From an uncultured Alistipes sp. (GTDB lineage Bacteria; Bacteroidota; Bacteroidia; Bacteroidales; Rikenellaceae): a stretch of DNA of 64,000 nucleotides. Of the stretch, positions 32,442 to 40,656 are shown piece by piece. Numbering within the stretch: position 1 is the first letter of the stretch; each line of letters begins with the position of its first letter. Under the pieces are notes generated by a model that did not search any database, was not told the DNA's origin, and saw nothing but the letters and a program-made list of their open reading frames with translations. The position numbers and the translations under genes were made by a program. The stretch covers positions 22,970 to 86,969 of the forward strand of contig NZ_CASFQD010000059.1 of NCBI RefSeq assembly GCF_949296715.1. The letters are read 5' to 3'.

Positions 32442-34295
32442 ATGGCGAGAAATCTCAAGATCAGAGACCTTACGTTGCGCGACGGACAGCAGTCCTCGTT
32501 CGCAACCCGCATGAACCAGGCACAAATCGACCGTTGCCTGCCTTATTACAAGGATGCGAATTTCTATGCGATGGAGGTGTGGGGCGGAGCCGTGCCCGAC
32601 TCGGTGATGCGCTACCTGAACGAGAACCCCTGGACCCGTCTGGAGAGCATTCACAAGGCGGTGGGCAACGTCTCGAAGCTCACGGCCCTGTCGCGCGGCC
32701 GCAACCTGTTCGGCTATTCGCCCTACACGGATGAGATCATCGACGGCTTCTGCCGCAACGCCATCGAGAGCGGTCTGGGCATCATGCGTATCTTCGACGC
32801 CCTGAACGACGTGGACAACGTGAAGTCGACGGTCAAGTACGTGAAGCAGTACGGCGGCATCGCCGACTGCGCCGTCTGCTATACGGTCGACCCGAAATAC
32901 CCCGAACCGACCTTCATGCAGCGCCTGATGGGCAAGAAGAAGCACGAGCAGGTCTTCACCGACGCCTACTTCCTCGACAAGGCCCGCCAGATGGCGGCCC
33001 TCGGCGCCGACATGATTACGATCAAGGACATGTCGGGCCTGATTCCGCCGCGCCGCGTGGCCACGCTCGTCAAGCTCTTCAAGCAGCACCTCTCGATTCC
33101 GGTCGACTTCCACACCCACTGTACGCCGGGCTACGGTCTGGCTTCGGTGCTCGCGGCCATCGTGGCGGGCGTCGACATCGTCGACACCAACTGCTGGTAT
33201 TTCGGCGGCGGCACGGGCGCCCCGGCCATCGAGCTGGTCTACGTCTTCTGCAAGAAGCTCGGCATCGACATCGGCGTCAACATGGAGGCCGTGGCGAAGA
33301 TCAACACGCAGCTGCGTGAGATCCGCAAGGAGCTGAACATGTCGGTATTCGGCGTGGAGAAGCCCGAACCCAAGCCGTTCAACCCGCTGACGGACAAGCT
33401 GCCCGCCGAGATCGACGCGCTGTTCGACGCCGCCATCAAGGCTGCGCAGAACGACGACGAGGAGGCGACGATCGCCGCCTGCCGCAAGATCGAGGCCCAC
33501 TTCGGCTTCCCGGCACCGAACGAACTGGTGCAGAAGGCCGAAATCCCGGGCGGCATGTACTCGAACATGGTGGCCCAGCTCAAGCAGCTCAAGTCGGAGG
33601 AGATTCTGCCCCGCGCCATGGAGCTCATCCCGTCGGTGCGTCTGGCTGCGGGTCTGCCGCCTCTGGTGACCCCGACGTCGCAGATCGTCGGCGCACAGGC
33701 CGTGAACTGCGCCCTCGACGAGAAGGCCGGACGTCCGATGTACACCAACAAGTCGTCGCAGTTCGTCGGTCTGGTGAAGGGCGAGTACGGCAAGACGCCC
33801 GTGAAGATCGATCCGGAGTTCCGCTTCAAGATCTGCGGCGTGCGTGAGGAGACGCCCTACGATACGTCGAAATACCAGATGCAGCCCAACCCCGAACTTC
33901 CGGAGGCCGGAGGCGTGAAGCTCGCCGCCAACGAGAAGGAGGTGCTGCTGCTCGAGCTCTTCCCGCTCGTGGCCAAGACCTTCCTGACCGAACAGAAGAA
34001 GAAGGCCTACGAGGCTGCGAAGCCCGCCGCTCCGAAGGCCGAGGAGAAGCCCGTCGAGGAGAAGAAGCAGGCCGTCATCACGGGCAACACCGTGACGGCT
34101 CCGCTGCCGGGCCGCATCATCGAGATCAAGGTGAAGGTCGGCGACGAGGTCAAGGCCGGACAGGAGGTCGTCGTGCTCGAAGCCATGAAGATGGAGAATG
34201 CCGTCTCGACCGACTATTCGGGCAAGGTGAAGCAGGTCCTCGTGCAGGCGGGCGACACCGTGGCGACGGATGCCGTGCTGCTCGAGATCGAGTAA
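32442..34295 (+). CDS. Biotin-dependent carboxyltransferase (PycB / oxaloacetate decarboxylase alpha type)
   Basis: 617 residues. The N-terminal TIM-barrel carboxyltransferase domain has IRDLTLRDGQQSSFATRM, MEVWGGAVPDS and the catalytic Lys region DMITIKDMSGLIPP, with metal ligands in VDFHTHCTPG. A conserved PYC/OADA domain follows, then an Ala/Lys/Glu linker (~residues 520-545) and a biotinyl domain with EAMKMENAV, where Lys is biotinylated. It transfers a carboxyl group between biotin and pyruvate/oxaloacetate. No biotin carboxylase or decarboxylase beta/gamma subunit is adjacent, so pyruvate carboxylase subunit and Na+-pumping decarboxylase remain alternatives. Confidence 0.9.
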   Translation: MARNLKIRDLTLRDGQQSSFATRMNQAQIDRCLPYYKDANFYAMEVWGGAVPDSVMRYLNENPWTRLESIHKAVGNVSKLTALSRGRNLFGYSPYTDEIIDGFCRNAIESGLGIMRIFDALNDVDNVKSTVKYVKQYGGIADCAVCYTVDPKYPEPTFMQRLMGKKKHEQVFTDAYFLDKARQMAALGADMITIKDMSGLIPPRRVATLVKLFKQHLSIPVDFHTHCTPGYGLASVLAAIVAGVDIVDTNCWYFGGGTGAPAIELVYVFCKKLGIDIGVNMEAVAKINTQLREIRKELNMSVFGVEKPEPKPFNPLTDKLPAEIDALFDAAIKAAQNDDEEATIAACRKIEAHFGFPAPNELVQKAEIPGGMYSNMVAQLKQLKSEEILPRAMELIPSVRLAAGLPPLVTPTSQIVGAQAVNCALDEKAGRPMYTNKSSQFVGLVKGEYGKTPVKIDPEFRFKICGVREETPYDTSKYQMQPNPELPEAGGVKLAANEKEVLLLELFPLVAKTFLTEQKKKAYEAAKPAAPKAEEKPVEEKKQAVITGNTVTAPLPGRIIEIKVKVGDEVKAGQEVVVLEAMKMENAVSTDYSGKVKQVLVQAGDTVATDAVLLEIE

Positions 34296-34315
34296 CCGTC
34301 CGACTGCCGGTTTGC

Positions 34316-34353
34316 AAAGCACCCGCAGTGCCTCGTGGCGCTGCGGGTGCTTT
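34316..34353. terminator. Terminator after the carboxyltransferase gene
   Basis: Perfect 13-bp stem AAAGCACCCGCAG / CTGCGGGTGCTTT with a 12-nt loop; A and T flanks let it work both ways between converging genes. Confidence 0.88.
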
Positions 34354-34459
34354 CGTGTGCGGGGGTGCCGGGCGGAAGGCACGACAGCCCCCCCCTGGCC
34401 GGGAAGTTTCGCTGCCGGTACCGGGTTTCGGCTGCGGCCGAGAGCGTGCGGATGGCGGA

Positions 34460-35317
34460 CTACCGGGCCGTGCCGCGCAGGGTTTTCAGGTAGGCGAGCA
34501 GGATGACGTTCATCATCAGGGCGTAGACGATCGCCGGGATGGCCATTTGCGGAGAGTCGAAGATCAGCGGCGACGAGGCGATGGCGATGGCCTGTGCGGC
34601 GTTCTGCATGCCGACCTCGATGACGATCGTGCGCCGGGCTTTGCGTCCGGTCCGCAGCATGCGCGAGAGGAGCGCCCCGCCGAGCATGGCAAGCAGGATC
34701 AGCGCTGCGGCGGCCATGCCGAGACGGCCCAGGTGCCGGAGAATCGTGTCGGCGTATTGCAGGAAGAAGAGCGCCGCGAGCAGCATCAGGGCCGGGAAGG
34801 CGATGCGTCCCAGCAGGGCGTGGAGCCGCTCGGCCCGCTGCGGGCAGCGGTGGCGGTAGAGTGCGCCGGCAGCCATCGGCAGGAACTGCAGGACGATGTT
34901 CTGCAGGAAGAGCCGCCCGGTGGGCAGGTGGATGGCCATGTCGGAGTGGGTGGCGGCGAAGCGCGTGGCAAGGCTCATGACGGCGGGGATGGTGAAGAGC
35001 GTGATGATGCTGCTCAAGGCCGTCAGCGTCACCGAGAGGGCGACGTCGCCCTTGGCCAGCATCGAAAAGACGTTCGACGAACTGCCGCCCGGGCAGCAGG
35101 CGATGAGCATCAGTCCCAGAAAGAAGAGCGGCGGCAGGCGGAAGGCAAGGGCCACGCCGAAGGCGATGAGCGGCAGCAGCAGAAGCTGTCCGGCAAGCCC
35201 TGCGGCAACGGCTCCCGGGCGGCGGACGACGCGGCGGAAGGAGGCGCGGTCGAGCTCCATGCCGAGTTGGAACATCAGCAGCGTGAGGATGGGCAGTACG
35301 ATCCAGATGGTGTTCAC
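34460..35317 (-). CDS. Bile acid:sodium symporter (BASS) family protein
   Basis: 285 residues with ~9 hydrophobic helices. Features of the BASS/SBF family: FQLGMELDRASFRRVVRRPG, LMLIACCPGGSSSNVFSMLAKGDVALSV (shared Na+ site region), and EVGMQNAAQAIAIAS near the second crossover. BASS proteins take up organic anions such as bile acids or pantothenate with Na+. It lies 7 bp downstream of the NhaC gene in one operon. Substrate unknown. Confidence 0.9.
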   Translation of the reverse strand: MNTIWIVLPILTLLMFQLGMELDRASFRRVVRRPGAVAAGLAGQLLLLPLIAFGVALAFRLPPLFFLGLMLIACCPGGSSSNVFSMLAKGDVALSVTLTALSSIITLFTIPAVMSLATRFAATHSDMAIHLPTGRLFLQNIVLQFLPMAAGALYRHRCPQRAERLHALLGRIAFPALMLLAALFFLQYADTILRHLGRLGMAAAALILLAMLGGALLSRMLRTGRKARRTIVIEVGMQNAAQAIAIASSPLIFDSPQMAIPAIVYALMMNVILLAYLKTLRGTAR

Positions 35318-35324
35318 GGCCGGG

Positions 35325-36614
35325 TCAGATTTTGCGGGGATAGCGCAGCAGGATGGCCAGGATGGCGCCGCAGCCCATGACGAAGGGGTAGTAGAGGTAG
35401 CGGATGATCTCCAGCGGCGAGAGCCCCGTGAGGCTGGCGGCCATGAGCAGCTGTGCGCCGTAGGGGAGCAGCCCCTGCGTGAAGCACGAGAAGGTGTCGA
35501 GCAGGCTGGCGCTGCGCCGGCGGTCGATGCCGAAGCGGTCGGCGATCTTGCGGGCGATGGGACCCACGGTCAGGATGGCAATCGTGTTGTTGGCCGTGCA
35601 GAGGTTCGAGAGGCAGACGAGCCCCGCGATGGTCCCCTCGGCGCCGCGTCGTCCCCGGATGTGGCGCGTCATGCGGTCGATCAGGTAGTCGATGCCGCCG
35701 TTCAGGCGGATCAGTTCGAGCAGCCCGCCAGCCAGCATCGTGATGATGATGAGCTCGCCCATGCCCGTGATGCCTTCGCCCATGCTGCCGCACCAGCCCA
35801 GCGTGCCGAAACTGCCCGTTGCGATGCCGATCACCCCCGTCGCGAGGATGCCCAGCAGCAGGACCTTCATGACGTTCATGCCGCCGACGGCCGTCACGAG
35901 AACGAGCAGGTAGGGCAGCACCTTGATCCACTCGATGCGTTCGGGCGCTGCGATCTGCGGGGCTTGGCTCCCCGTGAAGAGGTAGATGCCCAGCGTCACG
36001 AGGGCCGCGGGGGCGACGATGCGGATGTTGACGCGGAACTTGTCGCGCAGGTCGCATTCCTGCGTGCGCGTGGCTGCGATGGTCGTGTCGGAGATGAACG
36101 AGAGGTTGTCGCCGAAGAAGGCGCCGCCGACTACGATGCCCATGAGCCACGCCTCGTTCATCGTGGTCTGCTCGGCCAGCCCTGCGGCGACAGGGCCCAG
36201 GGCGACGATCGTCCCGACGGAGGTCCCGACGGAGAGCGACACGAAACAGGCCGCAAGAAAGAGCCCCGCGGGGAGGAGCGTGCCCGGCAGCAGATGGAGC
36301 GTGAGGTTCACCGTGGCATCCACGGCGCCCATGCTGCGGGCCGACTCGGCGAAGGCCCCGGCAAGGATGAAGATCCAGATCATGAGCAGGATGTTGCTGT
36401 TCGCGGCTCCGGCCGAGAAGTGCTCGATGCGTTCGGCGAAGGGCAGCCGGCGCGTCGTCGCAACGGCATAGACCGCGGCGGCGAGGAACGCCACGCTGAT
36501 GGGCATGCGGTAGAAGTCGCCCGTTATGAGCGATGCGGCGAGGTAGGTGGCCAGGAAGACCAGCAGGGGCGTGAGGGCCAGCAGGCTCCCGTGGCGGGTA
36601 TGTTTTTCGGTCAT
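35325..36614 (-). CDS. NhaC-family Na+/H+ antiporter
   Basis: 429 residues from the ATG at 36614 (MTEKHTRHGSLLALTP). About 11 membrane helices. Conserved stretches of the NhaC family: VGTSVGTIVALGPVAAG, VVGGAFFGDNLSFISDTTIAATRTQ, and LCTANNTIAILTVGPIARKIAD. It exchanges Na+ (or an organic substrate pair) for protons. It is first in the operon with the BASS gene, and is driven by a good promoter. Confidence 0.92.
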   Translation of the reverse strand: MTEKHTRHGSLLALTPLLVFLATYLAASLITGDFYRMPISVAFLAAAVYAVATTRRLPFAERIEHFSAGAANSNILLMIWIFILAGAFAESARSMGAVDATVNLTLHLLPGTLLPAGLFLAACFVSLSVGTSVGTIVALGPVAAGLAEQTTMNEAWLMGIVVGGAFFGDNLSFISDTTIAATRTQECDLRDKFRVNIRIVAPAALVTLGIYLFTGSQAPQIAAPERIEWIKVLPYLLVLVTAVGGMNVMKVLLLGILATGVIGIATGSFGTLGWCGSMGEGITGMGELIIITMLAGGLLELIRLNGGIDYLIDRMTRHIRGRRGAEGTIAGLVCLSNLCTANNTIAILTVGPIARKIADRFGIDRRRSASLLDTFSCFTQGLLPYGAQLLMAASLTGLSPLEIIRYLYYPFVMGCGAILAILLRYPRKI

Positions 36615-36643
36615 GGCAGTGACTCTTTGACGGTTCCGGGCCG

Positions 36644-36675
36644 CAAAGATAGTGCAAGCCGCGCAGAGAACCAAA
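36644..36675 (-). promoter_or_regulatory. Promoter of the NhaC-BASS operon
   Basis: On the minus strand, TTTG (36672-36675), 20-nt spacer, TATCTTTG (36644-36651). Leader ~25 nt to the ATG at 36614. Confidence 0.8.
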
Positions 36676-36982
36676 CCCGCGGCAGCCGATCTGCCTTTGT
36701 CGGGACGCCGTTGTCGGAGTGCCGGGGCACGGCGCCGGGGGAGGACCATTATCGGAGTATTGGGGTACCATTGTCGGGGTGCCGGGCCCGCTGCCGTTCG
36801 GCGGCCGGGCTGCAGTCAGCGATCGGTCTGCGGTCGGACTGCGGACTGTGGTGGATGTTCCGCCGTTCCATGGGCGGATGCCGTCGATTTGCCGTTGTCC
36901 CACGGTCGGCCCGGGATCGCGGAGGAGGGGCCTGCTCTCCGATTTTCCGGGCCGGGGTGTTGCACAACCCGCGGCGAAGCGT

Positions 36983-36990
36983 TATCTTCG
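36983..36990 (+). promoter_or_regulatory. -7 box of the HMA-AraC gene, 4 nt from ATG
   Basis: TATCTTCG followed by four bases and the ATG at 36995; a TTG near 36960 fits as a partial -33. Confidence 0.6.
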
Positions 36991-36994
36991 CGGT

Positions 36995-37588
36995 ATGGAA
37001 TCCTTGGACAGAGCGCCGGAGGAGGGTCGGACCTTTCACATCCGGAACATGGTGTGCGACCGTTGCATACTGGTCGTGCGCGACCTCTTCACGCGGCTGG
37101 GGCTGGAGCCCGAGTGCGTCGAACTGGGGTACGTGCGAACCGCCGTGCGTCCCGATGCCGCGACGCTGGAGCGGCTGGACGAGGCGCTGCGGGCCGTGGG
37201 CTTCGAGCGGCTGGACGATGGCCGCCGCCAGCTGGCCGAGCGGATCCGTACCGAGATCATCCGTCTGGTACACCGAGACGACGTGCCGCTGCGCGTCAAC
37301 CTCTCGGAATATCTCTCCGAGACGCTGCACCACGAATACAGCGTGTTGAGCAAGCTCTTTTCCGAGGAGACCGGCACGACCGTCGAACGCTGCTACATCG
37401 CGCAGCGCATCGAGCGGGTCAAGGAGCTGCTCTCCTACGGCGAGCTTTCGCTCAGCGAGATTGCCGACCGCATGAACTACTCCAGCGTCGCCCACCTGAG
37501 CGCCCAGTTCAAGCAGGTTACAGGCCTGACGCCGAGCCGTTACCGGCAGCTGGCGCAGCCTCCGCGCCGACCGCTCGACAAACTCTGA
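36995..37588 (+). CDS. AraC-type regulator with N-terminal HMA-like metal-binding domain
   Basis: 197 residues. Residues ~14-80 have the length and pattern of a heavy-metal-associated domain: IRNMVCDRCILVV with CxxC at 21-24, and AVGFERLDD at the end where HMA domains carry AGY. Residues ~95-190 are the two helix-turn-helix motifs of AraC (LSKLFSEETGTTVERCYIAQ, ELSLSEIADRMNYSSVAHLS, FKQVTGLTPSRYRQL). There is no sugar-binding cupin. Because a Cu+-ATPase gene with its own HMA domains follows 196 bp downstream, the likely role is copper-responsive control of that gene (inference). The start is set by the promoter; longer in-frame starts lie upstream of it. Confidence 0.85.
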   Translation: MESLDRAPEEGRTFHIRNMVCDRCILVVRDLFTRLGLEPECVELGYVRTAVRPDAATLERLDEALRAVGFERLDDGRRQLAERIRTEIIRLVHRDDVPLRVNLSEYLSETLHHEYSVLSKLFSEETGTTVERCYIAQRIERVKELLSYGELSLSEIADRMNYSSVAHLSAQFKQVTGLTPSRYRQLAQPPRRPLDKL

Positions 37589-37750
37589 CCCCCCCCCTCG
37601 GGCCAGCCGCTGCTCCTTTGTCGTCTCTGTCCGCCGTCTTTACCCCCCCCCGTTTCTGCCCGTCGTCTCTGCCCGCTGTTTCTGCCCGTCACCGTGTAAA
37701 TCTGTAAATCCCGCCCACGATTCTGTAACGTCGGGACGGGGCGTCGTCCG

Positions 37751-37758
37751 TATCTTTG
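37751..37758 (+). promoter_or_regulatory. -7 box of copA
   Basis: TATCTTTG, 26 nt before the ATG at 37785. The 196-bp upstream gap also has two C tracts (around 37588-37596 and 37644-37653) that could be slippage-prone. Confidence 0.7.
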
Positions 37759-37784
37759 CACAAACTAGTGACGAAACGAAGATC

Positions 37785-40283
37785 ATGGAACGGAATGAGA
37801 CACAAACGGGCCTGTTCCCGGTGACGGGCATGCACTGCGCCGCCTGTGTGGCGCGTGTCGAGAAGGCCTTGCGGTATTGTGAGGGGGTGCGCGAAGTCGG
37901 GGTGAATCCCGCGACGGCCACGGCCCGCGTGGTTTACGATCCGCAGTGCTGTACGGCCGACGGTTTGCGGAGCGCCGTGCAGGCGGCGGGTTACGACCTG
38001 CTGACCGGCGGCGGGGACGAGGCCGCGGATGAAGCTGACCGCCGGGCCGCGGCCGATTACCGGCTGTTGCGGCGGCAGGCGCTGCTGGCCGTTGCGCTGG
38101 CGCTGCCCGTGGCCGTGCTTGGCATGTGGTTCCAGTCGGTGGGCTGGGTGCGCTGGGTGCTGTGGCTGCTCGCTTCGGTGACGCTGTTTGTCTGCGGGCG
38201 GAGCTTCTTTGTCTCGGCGTGGCGGCAGCTGCGCCACGGGGCAGCCAACATGGATACGCTCGTTGCCGTCAGCACGGGCGTGTCGTATCTCTTCAGCCTC
38301 TTCAACCTGCTCTTTCCCCGCGTGTGGGAGAGCCGCGGCATGGAGGCGCACCTCTATTTCGAGTCGGCAAGCGTCGTCATTGCCTTCGTGCTGCTGGGCC
38401 GGCTGCTCGAAGCCCGGGCCAAGGGCCGGACGACGGAGGCGCTGCGCAAGCTGATGCGCCTGCAGCCGCAGGAGGTTTCGCTCGTGGAGCCCGACGGCAC
38501 AATTCGCCGGGTCCGGATCGGCGAGGTGCGCCCGGGTGACCGGCTGCTGGTGCGTCCCGGCGAGCGGATTCCCGTCGACGGCGAGGTCTGCGAGGGCAGC
38601 TCCCCGGTCGACGAGAGCCTCTTCAGCGGGGAGCCGCTCCCCGTGCTCAAGCAGCCCGGGGCGGAGCTCTTCGCCGGGACGGTCAACCTGCGCGGGGCGC
38701 TGCACATGCGGGCGACCCGCGTGGGCGACGGGACGATGCTTGCCCACATCATCCGGCAGGTGCAGGAGGCGCAGGGTAGCAAGGCGCCCGTGCAGCGGCT
38801 CGTGGACCGCGTGGCTGCGGTCTTCGTCCCGGTGGTCATGACGCTGGCCGCGGTGGCATTTGTTGCGTGGTGGGCGGCCGATCCGGCCGACGGCTTCACA
38901 CGCGGGGTGCTGGCACTGGTTACGGTGCTCGTCGTTGCGTGCCCCTGTGCGCTGGGGCTGGCAACCCCTACGGCCATCGTGGTGGGAATCGGCAAGGGGG
39001 CCGAGAACGGCATCCTGATCCGCAATGCCGAGAGTTTGGAGGCGGCGGCCCGCGTGGATGTCGTCGTGCTCGACAAGACCGGCACGCTCACGGAGGGGCG
39101 TCCCGAGGTGACCGACCTGATCTGGTGCGGGGACGGCGACCGCCGTGCGGCCTGCTTCAGCGCCCTGGAGCGCTGTTCGACCCATCCGCTGGCTGCGGCC
39201 GTGGCGGAGCGGCTCGGCGGACAGCCGCACCCGGAGGTGAGCGACTTTGCGGAGCGGCCCGGTGAGGGGGTCAGCGGCCGGATCGACGGCGAGACCTACC
39301 ATGCCGGCAATGCGGCTCTGCTGGCGGCTGCGGGCGTGGCGGTCGATGCCAATGCCGCGGCTGCGGCCAACTGGCTCGCCGCGCAGGCGAAGAGCGTCGT
39401 CTACTTTGCCGACAGCCGGCGGGTGCTGGCCGTGGCGGGTGTTGCCGACCGGCTCAAGCGCGAGAGTCCGGCGGCGGTTCAGGCCCTCCGGGCACGCGGC
39501 ATCGACGTCTGGATGGTGACGGGCGATGCGGAGGCTCCGGCGCGTGAAATAGCCCGGCAGGCGGGCATCGAGTCCTTCCGTGCGGGGGTGCTGCCGCAGG
39601 GCAAGCGGGATTTCGTGCGGCAGCTGCAGGCCGACGGACATCGCGTGGCGATGGTCGGCGATGGCATCAACGACAGCGCGGCCCTTGCGCAGGCCGACTT
39701 CAGCGTTGCCATGGGGCGGGGGAGCGACATCGCGATGGATGCGGCGATGGTGACGATCGTGGGCTCCGATCCGACGAAGATCGCCGAGGCGATCCGCCTT
39801 TCGCGGCTCACGCTGCGGACGATCCGTCAGAATCTCGTCTGGGCCTTTCTCTACAACGTGATCGCCATTCCCGTGGCGGCCGGGGTCTTCGAGCCCCTGT
39901 TCGGTTTCGGACTGAACCCGATGCTGGCGGGTCTGGCCATGGCATTGAGCAGCCTCTGTGTCGTCGGGAACAGCCTGCGCCTGAAGCGGGCCGTGCTCAC
40001 GGAGCGCCCGATGCGGCGGATGGCTGCGGAGCATCCTCATACTGAACATACTGAATCTGTTTCTGAAAACAATACAACCATGAAAAAGTATCGTGTGGAA
40101 GGCATGATGTGCGACCATTGCCGCGCTCATGTGGAAAAGGCCCTCAATGCGTTGGAGGGTGTATCGGCTCATGTGACGCTCGATCCGGCGGTTGCCGTCG
40201 TCGAGTTCTCCGGTCGGGAGTATTCGTTTGCCGAGCTGCAGGCGGCTGTCGCGGCGGCAGGGTATACGCTCCGCGAGATGTAA
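37785..40283 (+). CDS. copA: Cu+-exporting P1B-1 ATPase with C-terminal CopZ-like domain
   Basis: 832 residues. Domains in order: N-terminal HMA (GMHCAACVARVE, CxxC at 18-21); membrane helices; actuator loop with SGEPLPV; the transport Cys pair in ACPCALGLATPT (near residue 386); phosphorylation site DKTGTLTEG (Asp ~430); GDGINDSAAL; and last helices with YN and MALSS, which mark Cu+ specificity. After ~residue 740 comes a linker and a second HMA domain, residues 766-832 (VEGMMCDHCRAHVEKALN). It pumps cytosolic copper to the periplasm. Metal-binding domains are normally N-terminal, so the C-terminal copy is unusual and looks like a fused CopZ chaperone. Confidence 0.95.
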   Translation: MERNETQTGLFPVTGMHCAACVARVEKALRYCEGVREVGVNPATATARVVYDPQCCTADGLRSAVQAAGYDLLTGGGDEAADEADRRAAADYRLLRRQALLAVALALPVAVLGMWFQSVGWVRWVLWLLASVTLFVCGRSFFVSAWRQLRHGAANMDTLVAVSTGVSYLFSLFNLLFPRVWESRGMEAHLYFESASVVIAFVLLGRLLEARAKGRTTEALRKLMRLQPQEVSLVEPDGTIRRVRIGEVRPGDRLLVRPGERIPVDGEVCEGSSPVDESLFSGEPLPVLKQPGAELFAGTVNLRGALHMRATRVGDGTMLAHIIRQVQEAQGSKAPVQRLVDRVAAVFVPVVMTLAAVAFVAWWAADPADGFTRGVLALVTVLVVACPCALGLATPTAIVVGIGKGAENGILIRNAESLEAAARVDVVVLDKTGTLTEGRPEVTDLIWCGDGDRRAACFSALERCSTHPLAAAVAERLGGQPHPEVSDFAERPGEGVSGRIDGETYHAGNAALLAAAGVAVDANAAAAANWLAAQAKSVVYFADSRRVLAVAGVADRLKRESPAAVQALRARGIDVWMVTGDAEAPAREIARQAGIESFRAGVLPQGKRDFVRQLQADGHRVAMVGDGINDSAALAQADFSVAMGRGSDIAMDAAMVTIVGSDPTKIAEAIRLSRLTLRTIRQNLVWAFLYNVIAIPVAAGVFEPLFGFGLNPMLAGLAMALSSLCVVGNSLRLKRAVLTERPMRRMAAEHPHTEHTESVSENNTTMKKYRVEGMMCDHCRAHVEKALNALEGVSAHVTLDPAVAVVEFSGREYSFAELQAAVAAAGYTLREM
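40080..40283 (+). other. Possible internal start giving a free CopZ-like chaperone
   Basis: In-frame ATG at 40080 opens a complete 67-residue HMA protein (MKKYRVEGMMCDHCRAHVEK). The upstream bases ACAATACAACC are AT/C-rich, like real starts in this window, whereas the coding DNA around is GC-rich. It looks like a copZ gene that has lost the stop separating it from copA. Whether it is separately translated cannot be seen. Confidence 0.45.
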
Positions 40284-40656
40284 CGGCGGCGCCTGTCCGG
40301 CGGAGGAGCCCGCCCCGCCGGGGTGTTCCGTGCGTTTCTCCCCGGAACATCATGATGAAACCTCTCTGAAGGGGCTTTTCGGCGAAGTTCGGCGTAAAAG
40401 GTCCTCTTTGGGGTGTCTCTCCGGCGGAGGAGGCAACGGACGGAGCCGGACCGCATGCGTGCCCTCGGGCAGTCTGCGCGGCGGTCGGACGGACTGCGTG
40501 CCGGGAAGAGTCGGAACAGGTGCCGGGAAGAGTCGGACCGCGTGCCGGGCGGCGGATGGTGCGCGGAGGGTCGGAAAAGGCGGAGCCGACGGGGATTCGG
40601 ACGGCGGAAGTGTCGGGAAAAGTCTTATCTTTGTATTCCGAACACGCCGCATCCCC
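40284..40656. other. 373-bp gap with a 22-bp repeat and a promoter
   Basis: Holds three copies of GTGCCGGGAAGAGTCGGA at a period of 22 bp (40498-40555, third copy decayed), and the -7 box TATCTTTG at 40626-40633 for the barrel gene. No supported gene. Confidence 0.7.

Larger units (their letters stand above)
36615..36994. other. 380-bp divergent intergenic region with short repeats
   Basis: Between the NhaC and AraC genes. Beyond the two promoters it holds three imperfect copies of a ~20-bp unit (CCGTTGTCGGAGTGCCGGGG near 36708, then near 36746 and 36768), and no supported gene. Confidence 0.65.
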
